10,703 bases of DNA, from positions 1 through 10,703 of the forward strand of contig CAZCBD010000088.1 in assembly GCA_964496755.1 (NCBI GenBank), in the 5' to 3' direction. Shown here piece after piece: positions 1 through 8,133 of this stretch. The DNA comes from CAZCBD01 sp964496755 (GTDB taxonomy: Bacteria; Bacteroidota; Ignavibacteria; Ignavibacteriales; Melioribacteraceae). Under the pieces are notes generated by a model that was not told where the DNA came from, made no database searches, and saw nothing but the letters and a program-made list of their open reading frames with translations. Position 1 is the first letter of the stretch; each line of letters starts with the position of its first letter. The translations under genes and the position numbers were made by a program.

Positions 1-1
1 G

Positions 2-235
2 AATGATATTAACTCATTAATTAGAAAATTTAACTTTAAAGAAAATGAATATTTTAGTTGGAAAATAAGAAGCGTAACTAATGTTTGTAAACAAATTATT
101 ACTTCTGCAAAATTACGCAAAGAATCCAGAGGCGGGCATATCCGATTAGATTACCCCGAACAAAATAATAATTTTCTTGTTACAACCATTTTAGAAAAAA
201 ATCAAAAACCTAAGTTTAAAGAAATTAAATTATAA
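2..235 (+). CDS. nadB: L-aspartate oxidase, C-terminal end (partial)
   Basis: This is the 3' end of a gene that begins before the window; 77 codons and a TAA stop are present, read from base 2. NadB is an FAD enzyme that oxidises L-aspartate to iminoaspartate, the first step of de novo NAD synthesis. The recognisable part is the C-terminal block KESRGGHIRLDYP (about 40 residues before the end), which matches the ESRG-x-H-x-x-x-DYP signature of aspartate oxidases; the arginine of ESRG is known in the family to bind a substrate carboxylate. Succinate dehydrogenase and fumarate reductase flavoproteins have related but different C-termini, and the adjacent nadC and nadA settle the choice. The FAD-binding domain lies outside the window. 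The stop is 24 bases before nadC, which suggests one transcript. Confidence 0.9.
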   Translation, partial: NDINSLIRKFNFKENEYFSWKIRSVTNVCKQIITSAKLRKESRGGHIRLDYPEQNNNFLVTTILEKNQKPKFKEIKL

Positions 236-259
236 GTATCACATTAGAAACTAAAAATT

Positions 260-1105
260 ATGTTAAAAACAAATAGAATTGAACTTCTAAATTTAATTGA
301 CCGCGCTTTATATGAAGATATTAAGGACGGTGATTTAACAACAAACCTTTTAATTCCTGAAGATAAAAAAGCAACCGCCTTTATAAAAGCTAAAGAAATC
401 GGAATTATTGCAGGCTTACCTGTTGCCGAAATGGTATTCAAAAAATTAAATAAAAACATTGAATATCAAATATTTACCGAAGAAGGAAACAATGTAGCAG
501 CCGGAGAAATAGTTGCAAAAATTTCCGGTAGTTACAGAGCAATATTAACGGGAGAAAGACTGGCATTAAATTTTTTGCAAAGAATTTCAGGCATAGCTAC
601 AGAAACATCGAAATATGTTGATATAATTAAGAATTACAAAACTAAATTTTTAGATACCAGAAAAACTTGTCCCGGACTTCGAATACTCGATAAGTACGCC
701 GTAAAAGTTGGTGGAGGTTCGAACCACAGAATCGGACTTTTTGATATGGTTATGATTAAAGATAATCATATTGAAATTGCAGGCGGTATTTTAAATGCAG
801 TAAAAAATATCAAAACAAAAATATCTTCCGATATTAAAATTGAAGTGGAAACAAAAAATTTAAAAGAAGTGGAAGAAGCTCTTAAAGCAAATGCCGATAT
901 TATTATGCTGGATAACATGTCAAATGAAACCATGACGCAGGCCGTAAAATTAATTAACGGAGAAGCATTAGTAGAAGCTTCGGGTAATATTACAAAAGAA
1001 AGACTTATCGAAATTGCAGAAACAGGAGTTGATTTTATTTCAGTTGGTGCTTTAACCCATTCCGTAAAAGCTCTTGATATCGGACTTTACATTGAACAGA
1101 ATTAG
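260..1105 (+). CDS. nadC: Nicotinate-nucleotide pyrophosphorylase (quinolinate phosphoribosyltransferase)
   Basis: The 281-residue product has normal family length. It converts quinolinate and PRPP to nicotinate mononucleotide, CO2 and pyrophosphate in the cytoplasm. The N-terminal open-faced domain (about 1-110) ends in TGERLALNFLQRISGIAT (97-114). The barrel domain then shows LDTRKTCPGLR (131-141), KVGGGSNHR (149-157) and MIKDNHI (165-171), with the substrate-binding basic residues R134, K135, H156, R157 and K167. Acidic residues E196/E198 and the LDN at 217-219 follow, then the phosphate-binding ends SGN (241-243) and SVGALTHS (261-268). All expected active-site residues appear to be present. 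No clear Shine-Dalgarno site precedes the ATG; this start was kept because the protein begins at the usual place for the family. It sits between nadB and nadA. Confidence 0.96.
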   Translation: MLKTNRIELLNLIDRALYEDIKDGDLTTNLLIPEDKKATAFIKAKEIGIIAGLPVAEMVFKKLNKNIEYQIFTEEGNNVAAGEIVAKISGSYRAILTGERLALNFLQRISGIATETSKYVDIIKNYKTKFLDTRKTCPGLRILDKYAVKVGGGSNHRIGLFDMVMIKDNHIEIAGGILNAVKNIKTKISSDIKIEVETKNLKEVEEALKANADIIMLDNMSNETMTQAVKLINGEALVEASGNITKERLIEIAETGVDFISVGALTHSVKALDIGLYIEQN

Positions 1106-1153
1106 AATTTCCACTATATTTAAAGCTTTGAATTATAAACTTAAAGGAAATTC
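1105..1153 (+). repeat. Inverted repeat covering the nadA ribosome binding site
   Basis: GAATTTCC (1105-1112, beginning on the last base of the nadC stop) and GGAAATTC (1146-1153) are perfect 8-base inverse complements with a 33-base loop. The right arm includes part of AAAGGAA (1143-1149), which is the only plausible Shine-Dalgarno site for nadA, 10 bases before its ATG. Paired RNA would hide that site. The stem is AT-rich and the loop long, so it may be weak; a regulatory role is inference only. Confidence 0.35.
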
Positions 1154-1159
1154 CGACAG

Positions 1160-2104
1160 ATGAATAACGAAAAAGTTATTGCTGAAATAAATAAATTAAA
1201 AAAAGAAAAAAACGCTGTAATACTAGCACACAATTATCAACTACCCGAAATTCAAGATATAGCCGATTTTGTTGGTGATTCTTTAGGCCTTTCGCAAGAA
1301 GCCGGCAGAACCGATGCCGACCTGATTGTTTTTTGCGGAGTACACTTTATGGCCGAAACCGCATCTATCATTTCGCCGAATAAAAAAGTAATTATTCCGG
1401 ATTTAGAAGCAGGTTGCTCGCTTGCCGATTCCATTACCATTGAACAATTAAAAGAATGGAAAAAAGAGCACCCCGACGCTTTGGTTCTTTGTTACGTTAA
1501 TACTACCGCTGCAATTAAAGCAGAAAGCGATTATTGTGTTACTTCTTCAAATGCAGTGAAAGTTGTTGAATCAATTCCGGAAGAAAAGGAAATCTTATTT
1601 TTACCGGATCGATTTTTAGGCGGATATATATTGGCAAAAACCGGACGTAAAAATTTTCACATTTGGAAAGGTGCCTGCCATGTTCATGAAAAAATCGGCG
1701 ATATAAATTTAGCTGAAATTCAAAATCAAAATCCGGATGCTGAAATTTTGATTCACCCGGAATGCGGCTGCTCCACTTCGTGCATGCTAAAATCGGAAGT
1801 TTTTGCAGATTGCAGCAAAATGAGTATTTATTCTACCGAAGGAATGATGCGCCACGTAAATAAATCAAAAGCTCAAAAATTTATCATTGCTACCGAAAAA
1901 GGAATTCTACACAGAATGAAAAAAGAAAATCCCTCAAAAGAATTTTTGCCTGTAAGTGAAGATTCCATTTGTGAATATATGAAATTAATAACTTTGGAAA
2001 AGTTATTGGAAGCACTTAAAGAAGAAAAATTCGAGGTAAAAGTTCCCGATGAGCTTGCAATAAAGGCACAAATTCCTATTCAAAGAATGCTTAAAATAGT
2101 TTAA
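1160..2104 (+). CDS. nadA: Quinolinate synthase A
   Basis: This 314-residue protein condenses iminoaspartate with dihydroxyacetone phosphate to quinolinate, using a [4Fe-4S] cluster with one open iron site. The expected blocks are all visible: AHNYQ (23-27), CGVHFMAETA (59-68), PDLEAGCSLAD (80-90), CYVNTTAAIKAESDYCVTSSNA (111-132), LPDRFLGGYI (148-157), WKGACHVHE (169-177), HPECGCSTSC (199-208), STEGMMRH (225-232), ATEKGILHRM (244-253) and CEYMKLITLEKL (271-282). By family alignment the three cluster ligands should be C86, C173 and C271. The short form without an N-terminal extension is the one common outside enterobacteria. It is preceded by AAAGGAA ten bases from the ATG. Together with nadB and nadC it completes the aspartate route to nicotinate mononucleotide. 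Like other members it should be oxygen sensitive. Confidence 0.96.
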   Translation: MNNEKVIAEINKLKKEKNAVILAHNYQLPEIQDIADFVGDSLGLSQEAGRTDADLIVFCGVHFMAETASIISPNKKVIIPDLEAGCSLADSITIEQLKEWKKEHPDALVLCYVNTTAAIKAESDYCVTSSNAVKVVESIPEEKEILFLPDRFLGGYILAKTGRKNFHIWKGACHVHEKIGDINLAEIQNQNPDAEILIHPECGCSTSCMLKSEVFADCSKMSIYSTEGMMRHVNKSKAQKFIIATEKGILHRMKKENPSKEFLPVSEDSICEYMKLITLEKLLEALKEEKFEVKVPDELAIKAQIPIQRMLKIV

Positions 2105-2114
2105 TATTAAACTA

Positions 2115-2513
2115 ATGTTCAACAACAACAAACAACGACTGAAAACCGTTTATACATTTGCCACTTCAACCGAAGCACATATTGCCAAATCATTGCTGGA
2201 ATCTGCTGATATCCCGGCCGTAATACAGGGCGAAAATTTTGCAAATTTGTATCCTATTCATTTACTCAAATTAAATGGCGTTCAATTACAAGTTTTTGAA
2301 AAAGATTTTGAAGATGCTCTTTCGATAATTAAAGATACATTTGAAAATGTGATTACGGAATCGGAATTTGAATGCCCTTATTGTAGTTCAAATTATGTGG
2401 AAAAAATTCAGCATTGTGGATTAGTTGCATATTTAAGTTTTTTTGCAAACTTTATTCCGATACCTTTTCTAAAAATATGGAAATGCAACAGCTGCGGAAA
2501 AAAATGGTACTAA
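2115..2513 (+). CDS. DUF2007 domain protein with C-terminal zinc ribbon
   Basis: This is a 132-residue protein of unknown function. Residues about 10-75 (from TVYTFATSTEAHIAKSLLES through the acidic helix near 65-75) match the small alpha/beta DUF2007 fold, described in databases as a putative signal-transducing domain; its real role is not known. A zinc-ribbon-like part follows: CPYC at 87-90 and CNSCGKKW at 124-131, giving two CxxC knuckles. The 20 residues between them (about 102-121, FF-ANFIPIPFL) are strongly hydrophobic and could sit on or in a membrane, though related proteins often have such a stretch between the knuckles. It starts 10 bases after nadA and so is probably co-transcribed with the nad genes, but nothing in it points to NAD metabolism. 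Its TAA overlaps the stop of the convergent radical SAM gene by 4 bases. Confidence 0.8.
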   Translation: MFNNNKQRLKTVYTFATSTEAHIAKSLLESADIPAVIQGENFANLYPIHLLKLNGVQLQVFEKDFEDALSIIKDTFENVITESEFECPYCSSNYVEKIQHCGLVAYLSFFANFIPIPFLKIWKCNSCGKKWY

Positions 2514-4660
2514 ATTAATAACAACCCAATTTCTCTAAGTTCTTTCCAAATTTCCGTTTTTATAAATTCTTTAAAATTACCCGGAAAAGATTTTGCAAAT
2601 TTATTAACACTAATTTTATTTTCCGGATTTCCGACCGTTAAAATAAATTCATTTAACCAATCGGCAATTTCAGATCTTAATTTCCACTCTCCAACAGCAT
2701 CGTTTGTGTGTACACTAAAAATGGAATTTCCCGATTTATATTTTTTTAAATTTGGTTTGCCCCCTAACCATAGCCCTCGTTTGGTTAATTCGGTACTATG
2801 TTTTTTTTCTTCTAAAATATTTTTAATAAAATCTTTTTGTATTGTTGATGATTTTATTTCAAACTCAAACCAATTTTCTATATCCCATTCCAATCCTATA
2901 CCATTCATAAAATTATATAATGATTTTTTTAATCCCTCGGAATATTTTGAAAAATCAATTCCGGATTTGTCTTCAAAAATTAAATCATTATTGGCAAAAG
3001 AATTTAACGGTTTTGATATTATTTTAATATTAAATTTTTTAGGATTAAGATAAATTTCGCTGTGGCAAGTAAGCGAAAAACGATGCCAATATGCAGAGTT
3101 TATTAAATCATTTACAAAAAATTGCCGAACAATTTCCAAACTATTCGAAAGCTCAAGTTCAGTTTGCGTAGGATAACCGAACATTAAATATGCGTGAACT
3201 AAGACTCCGGCTTGACGAAAATTTTTAAACACATTTGCAGCTTGCTCAACGGTAACGCCTTTATTAATAATTTTTAATAATCTTTTTTCCGCCGCTTCAA
3301 TTCCACCGCTTACGGCTATGCAGCCGGATGCTGCAAGCAATTTACATAAATCGGCTGTAAATGTTTTTTCAAATCTAACATTACCCCACCATGAAATTTT
3401 CACTTTTCTTTTAATTAGCTCCAATGCAAGTTCTTTCAGTAAATTAGGCGGTGCAGCTTCATCGGTAAAATGAAAAGAATTTCGTTTTGTTATCAAAATT
3501 ATTTCTTCAATTTGATCAACTAATTTTTCAGCAGTGGAAACTGAGTATCTTTTAATATAATCTAATTGCGTATCGCAAAATGTGCACTTGTGCCAATAAC
3601 ACCCGTGCGCCAAAGTTAGCTTATTCCAATATCCGTCCGTCCACATTCTGTGCATTGGATTTAAAACTTCAATTATCGTTAAATAATTATTCGGATTTAT
3701 TTCTGTAAAATCCGGCGTGGGTAAATTTTCGTGTTTAATATTTTTTTCTGCCGCAGAGTTCAAAAACAAAATTTTATTTCCCGATTTAACAAAAGTCCTT
3801 ACCCATTTTAAATCGGAATTTTTTGGTGAATAGTTTCTAAGAATATTTAGAATCGGCAATTCTCCGTCATCTAAGGTAATAAAATCAGTGAAATCAAAAA
3901 TTCTTGTGTCTTTAATTTCTCTTAGTTCCGTATTAACAAAGCCACCCCCGAAAATAATTTTAATACCGGGATAGTTTTGTTTTAAATATTCCCCAATTCG
4001 TAAAGCGGAAAATAAATTTCCCGGAAATGGAATTGAAATTGCAAAAAAATCGGGTTTCTTTTGAACAATAATTTTTTCAATTTCTTCGAATAAGTATTCA
4101 TCGACAATAGAAAAAGGTTTTTTCAACTCATTTAACATCGGGTCGAATGCCGGAAGAGAAACGGAAATTTTTTCGGCATAACGACTAAATCCGAAATGAC
4201 GGTCAATTTTTTTCTTTATCAGATTTATTAAATCTTCCAAATATAAAGTACAATAATATTTGGCTTTATCTTGTAATCCTAAATTTCCAAAAGCAGCAAA
4301 TTCATCCATAGAATTCCCGAAAGAATTTCCTTTCGGCAAAAAATCGGTTTCAACTATTGCTTGTGCAAGATTAGGATTTTTTCCCTGCAAAAATTCGATA
4401 ACAGAATCAATTGTGTTTATATACGAATTTTTTAAACTTAAAAATCTTCTTGAAAATTCATCGTGTATTTTTCTGGATTCCAGAATTTCAAAAACCTTTT
4501 TTAAACCGTTTTCCGAAAAAATTTTCAACAAAACATTAATTGACAAATCACTTGCCGAAGCATCTATGTTATTTGCTCTGAGAAATCCTGACAATTGAAA
4601 AACCGAAGGGAAGGGAGCATTAGGTTGAACAAACGGCGGTATTATCAGATGTATTTTCAT
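2510..4660 (-). CDS. B12-binding domain / radical SAM domain protein
   Basis: A 716-residue protein with the layout of cobalamin-dependent radical SAM enzymes. An N-terminal part (1-190) begins MKIHLIIPPFVQPNAPFPS, followed by a Rossmann-like B12-binding domain (about 195-275; FAISIPFPGN at 206-215, IIFGGGFVN at 235-243, DDGELPIL at 264-271). The radical SAM barrel (about 345-560) has its cluster motif at C354, C359 and C362 and a GGIEAAEKRLL segment at 452-462 typical of SAM binding. Residues 560-716 form a C-terminal extension I cannot assign. The cobalamin motif DxHxxG is not seen, which is usual in this class. The cluster cysteines are spaced CX4CX2C, not CX3CX2C. The substrate is unknown; members methylate or rearrange unactivated carbons, often in lipid or secondary metabolism. 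No Shine-Dalgarno site precedes the ATG. It shares a 107-base divergent region with the protease gene. Confidence 0.88.
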   Translation of the reverse strand: MKIHLIIPPFVQPNAPFPSVFQLSGFLRANNIDASASDLSINVLLKIFSENGLKKVFEILESRKIHDEFSRRFLSLKNSYINTIDSVIEFLQGKNPNLAQAIVETDFLPKGNSFGNSMDEFAAFGNLGLQDKAKYYCTLYLEDLINLIKKKIDRHFGFSRYAEKISVSLPAFDPMLNELKKPFSIVDEYLFEEIEKIIVQKKPDFFAISIPFPGNLFSALRIGEYLKQNYPGIKIIFGGGFVNTELREIKDTRIFDFTDFITLDDGELPILNILRNYSPKNSDLKWVRTFVKSGNKILFLNSAAEKNIKHENLPTPDFTEINPNNYLTIIEVLNPMHRMWTDGYWNKLTLAHGCYWHKCTFCDTQLDYIKRYSVSTAEKLVDQIEEIILITKRNSFHFTDEAAPPNLLKELALELIKRKVKISWWGNVRFEKTFTADLCKLLAASGCIAVSGGIEAAEKRLLKIINKGVTVEQAANVFKNFRQAGVLVHAYLMFGYPTQTELELSNSLEIVRQFFVNDLINSAYWHRFSLTCHSEIYLNPKKFNIKIISKPLNSFANNDLIFEDKSGIDFSKYSEGLKKSLYNFMNGIGLEWDIENWFEFEIKSSTIQKDFIKNILEEKKHSTELTKRGLWLGGKPNLKKYKSGNSIFSVHTNDAVGEWKLRSEIADWLNEFILTVGNPENKISVNKFAKSFPGNFKEFIKTEIWKELREIGLLLI

Positions 4661-4716
4661 TTTAAAACTTATTATGAATATTTTTAATAAAATTTAGTAT
4701 GTTAAGTAACTTTTAA

Positions 4717-4745
4717 TAGACAAAGTCGTCTTACAAACGTAATAA
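4717..4745 (+). promoter_or_regulatory. Possible promoter of the tricorn-like protease gene
   Basis: Within the 107-base divergent spacer (4661-4767), TAGACA (4717-4722) and TAATAA (4740-4745) are 17 bases apart, which fits a weak sigma-70-like promoter placing a start about 15 bases before the coding sequence. In DNA this AT-rich such matches arise easily by chance, and the lineage may use a different promoter consensus. I see no clear candidate for the minus-strand radical SAM gene in the same spacer. Confidence 0.25.
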
Positions 4746-4767
4746 TTATTTTAATGAAAGGTGATTT

Positions 4768-7700
4768 ATGAAAAAAATTTTTCTTTATTTATTAATTAGC
4801 ATGTCGGCGTTTGTTTTTGCACAAATGAATGCCAGATTGATTCAATATCCGGATGTTTCGGAAACTCAAATCACATTTGTTTACGGAGGTGATATTTGGG
4901 TTGTTTCCAAACAAGGCGGAACCGCAATTAAATTAAGTTCGCCCGCCGGAAGCGAAATGTTACCCAAATTTTCTCCTGATGGAAAAAAAATTGCTTTTAC
5001 CGGAAATTATGATGGTAATTCCGATATTTACGTTATTCCGGTAACGGGCGGAATTGCAAAACGAATTACACACCACAGTATGACCGACAGAATTTTAGAT
5101 TGGTATCCGAACGGTAATAATCTTTTGTTTGCCTCGGGAATGTATAGTGGACGCCAAAGGTTCAGCCAATTATACAAAGTTTCCGCTAATGGAGGATTAC
5201 CTGAAAAATTACCTGTTCCATACGGTGAGTTCGGTTCTGTTTCAAAGAACGGAAAATATTTGGCTTACACCAAAAGAACCAGACTTTTCAGAACTTGGAA
5301 AAGATATCGCGGTGGCACCGCAACTAATATTTGGTTATTTAATTTAAATAACTATAAATCTGAAAACATCACTAATAATGACGCTAATAATGAATTACCG
5401 ATGTGGCACGGAAATAAAATTTATTATTTATCAGATCAAGGAGCAAACGAACGTTTTAATATTTGGTGCTATGATTTAAAAACCAAGAAAAACACTCAAA
5501 TTACATATTTTAAAAATTACGATACACATTTCCCTTCAATCGGGCCAAAAGAAATTGTGTTCGAAAACGCCGGAAAATTATTCCTTTTGGATTTAAAAAC
5601 CGAAAAATATTCCGCAGTAAATGTAAAAATAGTTGATGATTTTATCACATTAAAACCAAAATTGCAAAATGTGGAAAGACAAATAACTTACGCAAATCCT
5701 TCTCCAGATGCCAAACGAATTACTGTAGAGGCACGTGGTGAAATATTTTCGGTACCGGCAGAAAAGGGTGTTACAAAAAACATTTCTCTTTGCTCCGGCT
5801 CGGCACAAAGATATCCGGCTTGGTCGCCAAATGGAAAATATATTGCATATTGGAGTGATAAATCCGGCGAATATCAGCTTGTGCTCTTTAATAATAAAAC
5901 CGAAAAAGAAGAAACTTTAACTAATTTTAAAGATGGCTACCGATATCAAATTTTTTGGTCACCAAATTCAGAAAAAATTGCATTTATTGACCAAACAATG
6001 ACAATTTTGCTTTTTGAAATTAAAACTAAACAATTAACAAAAATTGATCAGGCACTTTATAAAATGCACGGAGGTTTGGCCGGCTTTAATATCAATTGGT
6101 CTAAAAATAGTGAATGGATAACGTACAGTCGTTCATCCGATGACGCTAATACTGCTATCTTTCTTTACAATACAATCGACAAAAAGAGATACCAAGTTAC
6201 AAGCGGATTTTATTCTACTAGCAACCCTGCATTCGATCCGGATGGAAAGTACTTATACTTTACAATAAACAATAATTTCCGTCCCCTTTATAGCGACTTG
6301 GAAGGCACATGGATTTATCCTAACACAACTAAACTTGCTCTTGCTACTTTGAGAAATGATGTAAAAAGCCCTTTATTTCCTCAAAACGATGAGGTTAAAA
6401 TAAAATCTGAAAAATCTAAAAAAGATAAAAGCAAAAAGAAAGATTCTAAGAAGAATAAAAAATCCGATGAAAAATTTAAAAGATTAAAAATAGATATTGC
6501 CGGATTTGAATCCAGAATAGTGGAATTACCTGTAAAAGCCGGAAATATCGGAAATATTTCTGCTGTTTCGGGAAAAATTATTTTCCACCGTTATCCGAAC
6601 AGCGGTTCAACTTCAAAAGATTCTCCTATTAAATATTTTGATCTGAAAACTCGAAAAGAACAAACGATCATTAAATCTGCAACCGGATATAAATTAGTGG
6701 CTAATCAGAAAAATTTGCTTGTTGCTAATCGAACTAAAGTTGCATTTGTTAAAATCGCACCCATGCAAAAAATGACAAAAATTATTAATACGCATAATGT
6801 GCAAATGACTATAAATCCAAAGGCCGAATGGAAACAAATTTTGCATGAAGCTTGGCGTTTGGAAAGAGATATGTTTTATGATAAAAACATGCACGGTGTA
6901 AATTGGAAACACGTTTATAAACAATATTCGGATTTATTGAAATATGCCGTTTCTCGTGAAGATGTAAATTTCTTGATTGGAGAACTAATCGGGGAACTAA
7001 GTGCTTCGCATACTTACAAAGGCGGCGGAGATGTTGAAAGAGCCAAAAGAGTTAATGTAGGTTATTTAGGAATTGATTGGTCGGTTAAAAACGATTTATA
7101 CCGAATTAAAAAGATAATTAAGGGTGCAAGTTGGGATTCTGAGGTTGTTTCACCTTTGAATACTCCCGGAATAAATGTAAAAGAAGGCGATTATATTTTA
7201 GCTGTAAACGGTGTAAAACTTTCTACTGATAAAGATCCTTACTATGCATTTCAGGGATTGGCCGGCAAAACCATTGAATTAACAATTAATGACAAACCAA
7301 CTTTCGAAAACTCCAAAAAGGTAATTGTTAAAACCCTTAGAAGCGAAACCCGATTACGCCATTTAAATTGGATTGAACAAAAAAGAAAAAGAGTAGAAGA
7401 AGCTACTAATGGTAGAATTGGATATATTTATGTTAGAAGTACCGGCATTGACGGCCAAAACGAATTAATTAGGCAATTCTATGCCCAATTTCAAAAAGAC
7501 GGTTTAATTATTGATGAACGATTTAATAGCGGCGGACAAATTCCCGATCGATTTATTGAATTGCTGAATAGAAAACCTGTTGCTTTTTGGGCTGTTCGGG
7601 ACGGAAAAACTTGGCAACATCCGGGTGCTGCTAATTTCGGACCTAAAGTTATGTTAATAAACGGATGGAGTGGTTCCGGCGGAGATGCTTTCCCTCATTA

Positions 7701-8010
7701 CTTTAAACAAGCTAAAATCGGACCTTTGGTTGGGACAAGAACTTGGGGAGGATTGATAGGTATTTCCGGTGCCCCACAATTAATTGACGGCGGTATGATT
7801 ACCGTTCCTACTTTTAGGATGTTCGACCCGAATGGCGGTTGGTTTAAAGAAGGACACGGTGTTGACCCGGATATCGAAGTTAACGATGATCCAACACAAA
7901 TGGCTAACGGAAAAGATCCTCAATTAGAAGCTGCTATTTCCGAGATCTTAAAACTATTAAAAACCAATCCTCCGGTTAGACCTAAAATACCACCCTACGA
8001 AAGAAGATAA
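4768..8010 (+). CDS. Exported tricorn-like S41 family serine protease
   Basis: A 1080-residue protease of the tricorn family. Residues 1-18 form a signal peptide (KK, hydrophobic core, VFA before Q19), so it should act in the periplasm or outside, unlike cytosolic archaeal tricorn. Two beta-propeller parts follow (about 25-295 and 300-665), with repeats such as PKFSPDGKKIAFTG (66-79), YPAWSPNGKYIAYWS (349-363) and FDPDGKYLYFT (489-499). A lysine-rich linker (546-573) interrupts the second. Residues about 685-750 form the first catalytic subdomain, ending in ELSASHTY with S747-H748; a PDZ domain covers about 762-855; the S41 core carries DERFNSGG (916-923), NGWSGSGGDAF with nucleophile S970, RTWGGLIG (991-998) and KEGHGVDPDIEV with E1028. 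The S970 to E1028 spacing of 58 equals that of archaeal S965 and E1023, so the tetrad looks intact. The Shine-Dalgarno site AAAGGTGA (4757-4764) is strong. It likely trims peptides. Confidence 0.93.
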   Translation: MKKIFLYLLISMSAFVFAQMNARLIQYPDVSETQITFVYGGDIWVVSKQGGTAIKLSSPAGSEMLPKFSPDGKKIAFTGNYDGNSDIYVIPVTGGIAKRITHHSMTDRILDWYPNGNNLLFASGMYSGRQRFSQLYKVSANGGLPEKLPVPYGEFGSVSKNGKYLAYTKRTRLFRTWKRYRGGTATNIWLFNLNNYKSENITNNDANNELPMWHGNKIYYLSDQGANERFNIWCYDLKTKKNTQITYFKNYDTHFPSIGPKEIVFENAGKLFLLDLKTEKYSAVNVKIVDDFITLKPKLQNVERQITYANPSPDAKRITVEARGEIFSVPAEKGVTKNISLCSGSAQRYPAWSPNGKYIAYWSDKSGEYQLVLFNNKTEKEETLTNFKDGYRYQIFWSPNSEKIAFIDQTMTILLFEIKTKQLTKIDQALYKMHGGLAGFNINWSKNSEWITYSRSSDDANTAIFLYNTIDKKRYQVTSGFYSTSNPAFDPDGKYLYFTINNNFRPLYSDLEGTWIYPNTTKLALATLRNDVKSPLFPQNDEVKIKSEKSKKDKSKKKDSKKNKKSDEKFKRLKIDIAGFESRIVELPVKAGNIGNISAVSGKIIFHRYPNSGSTSKDSPIKYFDLKTRKEQTIIKSATGYKLVANQKNLLVANRTKVAFVKIAPMQKMTKIINTHNVQMTINPKAEWKQILHEAWRLERDMFYDKNMHGVNWKHVYKQYSDLLKYAVSREDVNFLIGELIGELSASHTYKGGGDVERAKRVNVGYLGIDWSVKNDLYRIKKIIKGASWDSEVVSPLNTPGINVKEGDYILAVNGVKLSTDKDPYYAFQGLAGKTIELTINDKPTFENSKKVIVKTLRSETRLRHLNWIEQKRKRVEEATNGRIGYIYVRSTGIDGQNELIRQFYAQFQKDGLIIDERFNSGGQIPDRFIELLNRKPVAFWAVRDGKTWQHPGAANFGPKVMLINGWSGSGGDAFPHYFKQAKIGPLVGTRTWGGLIGISGAPQLIDGGMITVPTFRMFDPNGGWFKEGHGVDPDIEVNDDPTQMANGKDPQLEAAISEILKLLKTNPPVRPKIPPYERR

Positions 8011-8036
8011 ATTTTAAAAAATATATTTTTTGTAAT

Positions 8037-8060
8037 AATGCCCACGAAAGTGGGCATTTT
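8037..8060 (+). terminator. Rho-independent terminator of the protease gene
   Basis: AATGCCCAC (8037-8045), a GAAA tetraloop (8046-8049) and GTGGGCATT (8050-8058) form a perfect 9-base-pair stem followed by TTTT (8057-8060, partly within the stem). It lies 26 bases after the protease stop. The opposite strand lacks a good T run after the stem, so it should work for rightward transcription only. An AT palindrome (8016-8031) sits between the stop codon and this stem. Confidence 0.85.
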
Positions 8061-8133
8061 AATACTTGAATTTATTTACGATAATGATAATCCATTAAAT
8101 ATTTTGGATACTCAATATTATTTGGATTTTAAT

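Noticed and set aside
2419..2477. Membrane segment in the DUF2007 protein
   Set aside because: The stretch is hydrophobic but lies between two zinc knuckles and contains prolines, so I do not call it a transmembrane helix.
2706..3053. Plus-strand open frame opposite the radical SAM gene (and another at 4260-4598)
   Set aside because: Both are antisense shadows of a clearly conserved gene and show no family features of their own.
8038..8133. N-terminal extension of the STAS-like protein
   Set aside because: The ATG sits inside a terminator stem and the extension does not resemble the family.
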